A DNA stretch of 64,000 nucleotides from Haematobia irritans (taxonomy: Eukaryota > Arthropoda > Insecta > Diptera > Muscidae): contig NC_134401.1 in the NCBI RefSeq assembly GCF_050003625.1, positions 92,420,852 through 92,484,851 on the forward strand, given 5' to 3'. The notes under the pieces were generated by a model. That model worked only from the letters and a program-made list of their open reading frames with translations. It was not told the DNA's origin and did no database searches. This document shows, piece after piece, positions 54,646-64,000 of this stretch (position 1 is its first letter; the number at the start of each line of letters is the position of its first letter). The position numbers were made by a program, and so were the translations under genes.

Positions 54646-55172
54646 CCAGGTATACCGGTATGAAGTGAGCGTCAAGATACAAATGTCGATAGAGAACATT
54701 TTTGTGAACGTGCCCTTATTTTTTTTGTTTATTTGCTATGACATCTGTGAAAAAGATATTTAGTATACATCAAGTCATTGAACAGACAACATCATATTTG
54801 TTCATCGTGTTAAAAATGTCGAATTTTGTACCAGAAATTGATGATTTTCGAAAATCATTAATTTTTTGTTTTAATTTGAAGAAAAGTGCTGCAGAGTCGC
54901 ATCGAATGCTTGTCGAGAAAAATGCAAAAGATGGTTTCAACGGTTCAGAATTAATGATTTTGATGTGAGAAATGAAGAACGTGGAAGACCACCAAAAAAG
55001 TGAAGACGCCGAATTGGATGGGGATGACACTTTGAGTCAAAAACAAATGGCAGCAATATTAAATGTTGCACAGCAAAAAATTTCTGACCGAATAAAAGCT
55101 ATGGGAAAGATCCAAAAGAGTGGAAAATGGGTACCACATGAAAAAACGCTCATTTCATAGCGGTATACCAGG
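54646..55172 (+). mobile_element. Internally deleted mariner
   Basis: Ends CCAGGTATACCGGTATGA and TCATAGCGGTATACCAGG, TA outside (54644-54645, 55173-55174). 527 bp against the usual 1.3 kb. Confidence 0.8.
54816..55157 (+). pseudogene. Mariner transposase N-terminal fragment
   Basis: MSNFVPEIDDFRKSLIFCFN then LKKSAAESHRMLVE is the mariner HTH start. After an internal deletion and frameshift, DAELDGDD, QKQMAAILNVAQQKISDRIK and MGKIQKSGKWVPHE follow. The frame ends at the right terminal repeat with no catalytic domain. Confidence 0.85.
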
Positions 55173-57895
55173 TATATCACGATTTAGTCTGGATCTTAAG
55201 TTGGATCCAAAAATATCCGTATATAGATTCGATAGAGGAGGCCATAGGAAAGAAATAGTCTTAATTATTTTCCTGCATATCGAAAATGTTTTCTTGCCGA
55301 CTCGCAGCAATAGCCACGAATTAATTATTCAATTTAGATTACTTTTGTACATTTTTGTCATTTGAATACATTAAAATTTAATTTCATAATATATATTTGT
55401 CTAAAATATTAAGTAAATATAAAATATTAATGTATTGGCCTTGTAGGCTTTGGGTACTATATGAAATAAATGAAATAAAATAAATAAAATAAATAAATAA
55501 AATATGACGGGTACAGCATCAAAAATCCAAAAATCGACTTCGACATATTGAATGTTTGGAAATATAAAATTTCGACTTCTACACTTTTACGAATTTTGAA
55601 TTGCGATGGCATAATTTGGGTATGGTTTTTCTGTTAGACTCCGCACTGAAACTGGTATATATATTTAGGCGTGTATATATTTGTATCAGGTATTTTCTTT
55701 TTATTGATTTAATTGATCACAAGTTCTTAATCATTTTCGTCAAAAAATTCTTTTTAAAATATGATAGCATATTGAGCGCCCAAATAAGAAATACGGGATA
55801 GTTTGGGATATACGCGTTAGACAATATTGTAACTATATTCATATTATATCTTCATTTTATAGGTTTAATTTTCAGTATGTGTCATTTGCCATTTCCGTGA
55901 AGATAAATTCCGATTTTAGCGAAAAACAGAGCTCTGTTAATGAGTTAACAGGGCATCATAAGGGAGTTAAGAGTGCTACGTAGATCATTAACAGCGCTGC
56001 GTATATGAATTTCAACTGTCATTTGCCTTATAAGAAAAGGATTTCAAATCCACTTTTAGTAGATTTCGAGCATAGATTTTTAGGCGGCGACCGTTGAGAA
56101 AATCCATTCTTGTGTTTTCTATATAACAAAACAAAAAAATGTTGTCCAAAATTCAATTGGTTATTGTAACGACTATGAAAAATGCCAATACTGCATTAAA
56201 CTTTAGTTTTTGAATAACACTAGTTTTCACTGAAAATTTACATTTGATGAGAGATGTCTTTTCTTGTGTATTTATATTTATTTAATCAAACCGAGCCCAT
56301 GCGGACTATATGTTGATAGATAATACAAGTCATTATAGGTATTTGCTTGAAATGTCGGACATTTCTAGCTCAAGATATAATTTGTTTAGTAAAAAATGCC
56401 GACAAACTAAAAATAACGGGATATCTCAAAAACTGTCAAAAAAATGTGTAACCTTCATTTTCGAATTTAGCAGATAGGAAAAGGCACCTCTCGTCAAAAG
56501 TACATGAAAAAAAATTAATTTTGTAAACTAGCGTAATTTTCAGTTGGATTGCCTAAATTTTATTCATAACATCCTATCACCAAATTGAATAAAGGTATAC
56601 ACTCAATCACATTATTAAAAACACTTTTATGTCCCAAATGGAAAATATGTAACAACTAAACTTCTTCGTAATTTTAAAGAAACATTAACGTACTTTTTAT
56701 GGAGAAATTTTCTCCTACTATATCTTAATATGTAACATTATAGTAAGTATACTTACTATTTATAAATACATTTTATTATTACTTCTGTTTTCTACTCCAT
56801 TGTCTTTATGATTGTTATCTAGTTTTTTATATATAATTTTTGAAGTTTATATGAATTTTATTACAATTTTGTGTGATGCAGGATTTTAGGTCTATTTATT
56901 TGACTCCTTATCGTAAATAAATGAAATGAAATTTTAATCTAGAATATTTCACAACATATTCATAAATTCGGAAAAACTTCTTCACAAAAATCATTAATTG
57001 TGAGTATAATTTTTAATATCATTTTGAAATAATTTGAACCTACGTGAATTAACACATTCTAAAACATTCTGGGATTTTGTAAATTTTGTATGGCAAATAT
57101 AGTCGATTTGGTTTGAGCAAATATATATGTGTGAATGTCGATAACTCTACTGGATAACGTTTCAAAAAAAAAAAAAAACATAACCCTTTCTTGTTGTTAT
57201 TTCGTAGGATAGAATAAAAATCCGGTTATCGAAGCATAATAACCTTGACCTGTAAGATCAGATTTTAAAACACGTTTTCTTTTACATCATGTTCATTGTT
57301 TTATGAATTGAACATTAATTTTCCCGAATTGTGCACGCTTATACTAAATAACTGCTCGTTGATGAGATGTTTCGCACAACATTTTCCCATACGAAAATAC
57401 GGTATCAGTTTTCGGTTATTTGAAGCCAATTTGTTGATTTTTCCAATGTTTTCGACGAAAGCAACCAATTTTGGCCGTTCAACCTATTTGTTGCTCATTT
57501 CACATAGTTTAGAATTTTCATATGGAGTTTTAAATAACTTGTCATCAATACTTGTTTTACTTCAACTTTAGATTTTTCCCTTCATTGATTTTTATTACAA
57601 TAACAAAAATTTCTTAATTAAAAAAATTTAATTAAAAAAGTAAAAAATAATTGATATTTAATGAAATAGGAACAAACTACAAACATTTTTCAATTGTCTT
57701 GCTTGTCTCAAAAAATTTTGTGTTGTTGCTTAAAATATAAATAATTTTATCAAACTAACGCGGTTTTATTTATTTATTTATATTTATTGTATAAAAATCA
57801 AGCCTTTAGGCCAATATAAATAAAATGGTTATAAAAAAAACCTACAAAAGTCATATATAAAAATATATATAAATTTGACCAAAAATAACAAAATA

Positions 57896-60396
57896 ACAAG
57901 TGAGTAAAGTAGAAAGTCGGGCGGGGCCGACTATATCATTCCCTAAACCACCCCTACTGAATTAGTAAACATAATCATTTGTGGGGTAACATTGATATAG
58001 GTTTGGGAGAAAAACCGCAGTTCCGTATTTATAAAAAACTAAGGGGTACATGTTTATGGGTGCTTTGTCTCAATCTGAACGGAAATGTTTCATATTAGGA
58101 ACTGCAGTCACTGGTGCCATTGAAAATTTTCGGACAAAAAAGTCCCCTACTTTCCGCTACATTCCCAAAAAATGTTCCCTACAATGTTTTTCGTTAAACT
58201 TAAACAAAATTTACAAAACAAAAATGGTTCTATGTGCTTTATTATCTTAAACCACATGAAAAACGGTTGCCACAGTTGGTAGAATTCTACCAAAAATAGT
58301 ACATTTTTTTCTGTTTGGTAGATTAGTAGAATTCTTGATGTTTTGGTAAATTAAATCTCTATAGAAATAAAAAGCCTAAATTTTATATAAAAATAAAATT
58401 TTGAACAAGTTTCTATTAATTTTTTTTTAAGAAAGTTTTCTATAGAAATAAAATTTTGAGAAAAATCTCAATCTGAACGGAAATGTTTCATATTAGGAGC
58501 TATAGTCACTGGTGCCATTGAAAATTTTCGGATAAAAAAAGTCCCCTACTTTCCGCTACATTCCCAAAAAAATGTTTCCTACAATGTTTTTCGTTAAACT
58601 TAAACAAAAATGGTTCTATGTGCTTTATTATCTTAAACCACATGTCACAGTTGGTAGAATTCTACCAAAAATAGTAAATTTTTTCTGTTTGGTAGATTAG
58701 TAAAATTCTTGATGTTTTGGTAAATTAAATCTCTATAGAAATAAAAAGCCAAAAGTTTATATAAAAATAAAATTTTGAAACAGTTTCTATTAAAATTTTT
58801 TTTGAGAAATTTTTCTATAGAAATAAAATTTTGAGAAAAATCCATTTAAATAAAATTTTGGGACAATTTTCTATAAAAATAATATTTTGAAAAAAATGTT
58901 CTATTGAAATACAATTTTGAAAAAAATTTCTATAGACATAAAGTTTTGCCAGAATTTTTTATAGAAAAAATTTGACAAAATTGTATATCTTTAGACAATT
59001 TTGTCAAAATTTACATGGTATTGGCGTGTAATGGGTTAAGTGTGACACCTCACGAAATGGATACATGTGTGTACCAGAACAGGCACGATTGTCAGTATGA
59101 AAGCCTTACATAGATAATTGAATGTTTGATAAATATAAAAAAAATCTATAGAAATAAAATTTTGACAAAATAAAATTTTGACAAAATTTTCTATTGATAT
59201 AAAATTTTGACAAAATTTTCTATAGAAATAAAATCTTGACAAAATTTTCTATAGAAATAAAATTTTGACAAAATTTTGTATAGAAGTAAAATTTGACAAA
59301 ATTTTCTATAGATATAAAATTTTGACAAAATTTTCGATAGAAATAAAATCTTGACAAAATTTTCTATAGAAATAAAATTTTGACAAAATTTTGTATAGAA
59401 ATAAAATTTGACAATATTTTCTATAGAAATAAAATTTTGACAAAATCTTGTATAGAAATAAAGTTTTGACATAATTTTTTGCAGAAATAAAATTTTGACA
59501 AAATTTTCTATAGAAACATTTGTTTGGTAGATTTGTGGTAAGATTTGCTTCAAATTTTTGTAGATTTTTTTTGGCGCGTGTGGTAACCGTTGTTACCGAC
59601 TTCTAATATATGCATCGAGCGATGTATATATGGAAGCTATATGTAAATCTGAACCAATTTGCATAATATTTTGCAGGTTTGATTAATACCACAAAAGGTT
59701 ACCTTGTGCACAATTTGAATAAGATCAGTTAAGATATGAGGCATCAAACATAAGGTTATTAGGGGCAAATTTTTCAAAATCGGGCGATACATATATGGGA
59801 GCTATATCTACATCTGAACCGATTTCGATGAAATTTTGACATACCGCTAGTACTATAGAGGACTGGATTTAGCTAACTTTGAGTAAGATCGGTTAATAAA
59901 TAAGGGTTCTATGGCCAAATTTGGGAAAATCGGGCGATGCATATATATGAGAGCTATATCTAAATCTGAACCGATTTGGATGAAATTTTGCAGACTTGGT
60001 GGGCGATAAAAAGACTATTTTTTGCCAAATTTGGTGACGATCCGTTTGTAAAAAAGCGCAACGTAACGCCATTTGCCCAAATCGGGCGATACATATATGG
60101 GAGCTATATCTAAATTTGATCCGATTTCTTCCAAATTCAATAGCGTTCGTCCTTGTGCCCAAAAAACTCCCTGTACCAAATTGCATCAAAATCGCTTAAT
60201 AATTGCGAACGGAATCCTGTGAACAACAAATACATGGACAGACGGACGGACACCAAGCGCTAGATCGACTCAGGAGGTGATTCCGAGTCGATCGGTATAT
60301 ATTTTATGGGGTCTAAAATCAATATTTCTGGTAGGCACATTTTTTGGCAGATCAAACTTATTATACCCTGACGACTATGTGGTTTAGGGTATAAAA
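57896..60396. mobile_element. Composite muscid repeat, 2.5 kb
   Basis: Starts CAACAAGTGAGTAAAG-like, with GTCGGGCGGGGCCGACTATA, and ends GTGGTTTAGGGTATAAAAAT. Inside: a 398-bp direct duplication (58069 and 58467), 30-bp units (59145-59520), roughly 165-bp units (CGATACATATATGGGAGCTA at 59784 and 60087), and GGACAGACGGACGGAC at 60236. Same broad family as 39728-41405. Confidence 0.55.
59145..59520 (-). repeat. 30-bp tandem repeats, same family as 40700
   Basis: Unit TCTATAGAAATAAAATTTTG then ACAAAATTT, about 13 units, opposite orientation to 40700-41160. Confidence 0.82.
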
Positions 60397-61854
60397 ATTA
60401 GAATAAAAACTAGCAATAATAAATTATATAAGAGAAGAACAAAGAATGTGTAAAGATACATGATTTTTTTTTAATTAGAAAAAAAAAAATAAAATAAAAA
60501 AAAACTATTTTAGTGATTTAGAAAACAAAGTGGGAACAACTACTAATAAGAGTTGTAAATGATTACAATATTCAAAATGCATAAGTAATTGTCACATTGC
60601 AGTTACTCTTTGCAAATCAAACAGGCAGCTGTAATTAATTTCCTTTAAGCCAATAAGAGTTCCACATTTTGGATGTAAAGGCATACGAACAATAGCATAT
60701 GACGTCTTGTTATTGATTCGATGATGATAAACTCACTGCACATACGGGAAGTACCTTGAAAGTTCTCGTTGTCGCTCATTATTGTGATTGTTTTGTTTTG
60801 TGAGAGATTCTTGTAGTACCTGCAATCGGTGCGGGCATTTCGAAAATAATGTTTTTAATACATTATTTGCAAATCATTTACAGTCGAAGAAATTTGTTGT
60901 GCCTTTTTTAAAGCTGTTGTTTGTGAATTAATTTCTATAAACGTTTATGTTTATTTTTTTATGCCAATAATTGTGTAGTTAAAGCCGGTATTACCATGAT
61001 TTTTGGCGGCAAAAGACCAACTTTTACAAAAGTCGAATAGTAGAAAGTCGACTTTTTCAAATTTAGAATAAATCGAACATTAGACCTTTCAATATTTTGA
61101 AAAAGTTTTCTGATTTATTCTCATTACAATTTCTATCTCGCTCGTACGTGTTTCTTGAAAATATCAAATTTTTTGATTTTCGTTTTCAACAAATTTTCTA
61201 ATGGAGCAATTTTAACCATATGGAAACAACTTTCCAAGTGTAGCCAATTTCTATGAATTCTCTAACATGGCACTTTGGACAATTTCCTATTTATTGTATA
61301 GATCTATCCGGGTATAAGAATAAGGCACACAGTTTTACCCGTACAGCATATGTAATCGATTTGCTTTTACATGGAACTGTACGCATTGCGGTACATGCCA
61401 TCATATTTTCTTTGTGCTTTGTTAATTTTTGATATTACAAATAGTTTTATCGCATTGGAAGTTTGTTTTTTTTTTTAATATTCTCTCTGCTATGTAGCTT
61501 TTGTGTGTGCATTTGTGGGGAATATTCTCGATCACCTTGATTAGTTGTTATATGTTTACATTATTGATTGTATAAAGCAGTCTTAAATTGAATATTTTTA
61601 TTAAATTTTTTGTTAAAAAACATGCAAACATGGTCATATGCATTATAATGCGGGATAGTTGGGAATAATTTTGTAGTGTTAAATAATTATAGTTACATGT
61701 TGTGTAGTATTACATGTGTAGTATTATAATATATTTTATTTCAAAGAAACGAGAATTCCAAATAGTCTATTCTAATTTGTTAAAGTCTCCTATTTTACGA
61801 TATCTATCTCTATATAAGTTTGTTTGTGATCATGTGGTGAAAATAGGGGACTTC

Positions 61855-62195
61855 ATATTTTGATATCTGGTCGGGCACGGGGACAGCCCCTGTCAGACTT
61901 TTTGAAAATTGAATCAAAGTTCTTCGATTTGCTTGAAATTTTCATGGGAGGATGGGTGTGGCCTCTATACAAAGATCCGTTACATGTTTGTTCGAAATTT
62001 GATCGGTGAACTGTGAGATAAATAAACGTCTTCGATTTGCTACAAATTTGCAAAGGACTTAGGGAACGCTATGAAATTAATAAAGGGTACTTCATTTTTT
62101 TGATATCTGGTAGGGAGGGTAGGGCCTCCCTCTTGCCGGACTTTTTAAAAATTGGATCAAAATTTTCCGATTTGCTTGCCATTTTTCGTTCAGTA
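61855..62195 (+). repeat. Diverged tandem duplication, about 230 bp
   Basis: TTTGATATCTGGT, GACTTTTTGAAAATTG and TTCGATTTGCTTG recur in order at 61857 and 62097 with roughly 75% identity. Confidence 0.55.
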
Positions 62196-62970
62196 GGGTA
62201 CACTTGTATGCAGATGACGTACAGTTGAATATTTTGAGCCAAGTTGCAGAACTTAATGATTGTATTTATAAACTAAACCTTGACTTGTCTAAAATTTACA
62301 TCTGGGCGACGGCAAATGGACTTTGCCTCAATCCGTCAAAATCAAAATGCATCACGATTGGCAAGAGGATTGCAATATCTTGCTTAGTGTTAGAATAAAT
62401 AATAAACACATTTCAAACGTTACGAATGCTAGGAATCTTGGTGTAATGTTTAACAACACCCTCACCTGGTCCAATCACATAAGCAATCGGACAGAGTTAT
62501 TCCAAACTGCGGACTCTTTGGTCAACTCACTATTACACTCCTCTTAGGGTAAGGTATCTTTTGGCTAAATGTTACATAATACCGGGTGTTTTATATGGCG
62601 TTGAACTATTTGCAAGCTACGATTCGGTTAGTAATGTTACGCGTTACGTTTACAGTTTGAAGCGTCGCGACTCTTGTCACACAATTCTGCAGCACAATGT
62701 ATGGCATTTCGTTCAGGGAATTAATGTCAATTAGGAGCCTTTTATTTCTACACAGGATGGTACACTCTGAAGTTCCAGCATACTTATTCGATAGACTTAG
62801 ATTTGCTCGTTCTAACAGGGGGAACGACTTATACCACTGATACATCGTACATTGGTCTCTTATTGGCAATTTTTCATAGCATCCATACGACTTTGGAAGA
62901 CTTCCCACATAATATTCAAACCACAAGTGACATTTTGCAATTCAAACATAAATTACACTAGTTTACATTT
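62195..62970 (+). pseudogene. 5'-truncated LINE reverse transcriptase remnant
   Basis: Starts inside the palm: YADDVQLNILSQ, then LNLDLSKIYIWATANGLCLN, PSKSKC, then in shifted frames NLGVMFNNTLTWSNHI and RMVHSEVPAYLFDRLRFARS. This is the C-terminal half of a CR1/jockey-type RT, with several frameshifts and stops. Confidence 0.75.
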
Positions 62971-62979
62971 TTTTCATGT

Positions 62980-63630
62980 ACACTTGTGTATATTCATCTG
63001 CTGAATTCGAAAAAATTTTAAACATTTTTTATGGAACAGTTTTTGAGATATCCCGTTATTTTTAGTTTTTCGCTCTTTTTTCATTAAACAAATTATATCT
63101 CGAGTTAGAAATATCCGATGATATCGTTGTTCGTACATAAATGAAAGGTATTCAGATGACGAATAATCGTTTATAATTGGATCTGTAATAAATTCTTTGG
63201 TTCACATATCGATGCGAAAAGGCAAAATTTTCAAAAAAAAAAAAATCGCATATTACAATGGACCTTTTCCGCCAGAAAATTCTAAACTATTAAAAAATTG
63301 TTTTTCTCTCCATGGTCGTATAGATGATAATCTAACGTAAGTAATAAGACCAACTAGAAGACAAACTACCGAAAAATGACAAAGTTGTAAGCAATTGATT
63401 GAACAAATCCGATGTCAAATCATGCAAATATGAGCAACGCACCCATACAAAAATGTCTCTCGGCCACAGAGAAATAATCGGACATTTGTAAATCCAGATA
63501 TAATTTGTTTAGCGAAAAATTTGAAATAACGGGATATCTCAAAAAACTTTTTAAACATTATTTTTTTCGAATTCAGCAGATCAAAATACATAAGAAAAGT
63601 CGACTCCCATCAAGTGTACATTTTCAGTGT
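62980..63630. repeat. Inverted repeat with GATATCCCGTTATTT arms
   Basis: CTGCTGAATTCGAAAAAA at about 63000 and TTTTTTTCGAATTCAGCAG at about 63565 start 120-150 bp arms that also carry GAGATATCCCGTTATTT and AACAAATTATATCT. A third, single arm is at 56345-56510. Probably termini of one DNA transposon family. 63640-64000 is AT-rich with nothing recognised. Confidence 0.6.
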
Positions 63631-64000
63631 AAACTAATGTTATTTGATCATTTTCGCCTATAGCTGAGTATACATGTCTATTGAATACCACATTTTTAAT
63701 GTTTTTACTTATTTAGTTATTATATTTTGTTTATTTACATTTCTAACTTGGTTATATTTTGTTTAACCTATCTTATACACCATTTAATTTTATTTTTTAA
63801 TATTGTAATTTTTATATCCATTTAATTTCAATCTTATATTTGTTATTTGTTTTAATTTCATTACTATTTTATTTATTTTAAATATTTGCTTACCGTTTTT
63901 ATAATTTTTGCATTTCTACATAAGCTAAAATTTTTCTTTTGAAATCCCATGTAATTAATTCCATTTTTTATTTTATTCTGCTTTGGTTTCACAAATGTAA

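Larger units (their letters stand above)
53109..64000 (+). other. wmd intron 1, repeat-filled, continues past window
   Basis: No exon encoding the next WD40 segment (starting DGKP) was found on the + strand. The intron holds a MITE-like element, a 94-bp duplication, a deleted mariner, a composite repeat (57896-60396), a LINE fragment and inverted repeats, listed separately. 55500-57890 and 60400-61850 are AT-rich with nothing else I can name, apart from AATGAAAT-type LINE tails near 55470 and 56920 and a GATATCCCGTTATTT repeat copy at 56345-56510. Confidence 0.7.

Noticed and set aside
59145..59520. CRISPR-like array
   Set aside because: 30-bp units are contiguous, without unique spacers, in a eukaryotic intron; plain tandem repeat.

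Overview
The window looks like nuclear DNA of a calyptrate (probably muscid) fly. This is inferred from the AT-rich introns with GTAAGT/TTTCAG splice sites, the Drosophila-like gene set and the very heavy load of dipteran transposons. The species itself cannot be read from the sequence. There are five host genes. (1) A trans-Golgi golgin of the golgin-245 type on the + strand (coding exons between 3205 and 26255), with a long coiled coil and a C-terminal GRIP domain. Its last large intron is 15.3 kb because of transposons. (2) A small two-exon gene for a predicted 83-residue secreted protein (28632-28985, +), which I do not recognise. (3) A non-coding snoRNA host gene on the - strand (about 36815 down to 34455). 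Its introns carry eight box C/D snoRNAs, one per main intron: four U31-like, two U27-like and two snR38-like. This is the make-up I recall for Drosophila Uhg1. (4) A 2067-residue nuclear protein gene on the - strand (51157 down to 43124), tentatively the little elongation complex subunit Ice1. (5) The first coding exon of wmd/STRAP (unrip), a WD40 protein, on the + strand (52991-53108). The rest of that gene lies beyond the window.

Layout: 1-2960 is a stack of short inverted-repeat transposons, partly nested. 3205-26255 is the golgin gene. Its introns hold two complete tRNA-derived SINEs (4416-4738 and 14010-14349), a third SINE inside an inverted-repeat element, a truncated LTR retroelement, a hAT element that itself contains a hAT MITE, Harbinger-type and hAT MITEs, a dead Tc1 element, and a LINE with both ORFs open. 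26256-34450 holds the small secreted gene, a degenerate mariner, an internally deleted Tc1 relative and a hAT element. 34455-36815 is the snoRNA host gene. 36951-42600 is repeat-rich. 43124-51157 is the Ice1 candidate. It diverges from wmd across 1.8 kb of MITE debris. From 53109 to the end is wmd intron 1, containing a deleted mariner, a LINE fragment and several tandem and inverted repeats.

Functionally the host genes are housekeeping: Golgi vesicle tethering, rRNA 2'-O-methylation, snRNA transcription (if Ice1 is right) and SMN/snRNP assembly (wmd). The best discovery in the window is the snoRNA host gene. It has no long ORF, but it can be reconstructed exon by exon: every guide lies 74-81 nt upstream of a 3' splice site, and each antisense element predicts a known methylated rRNA nucleotide by the fifth-base rule. 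All gene identities come from reading motifs and from memory of the families. No database search was run.
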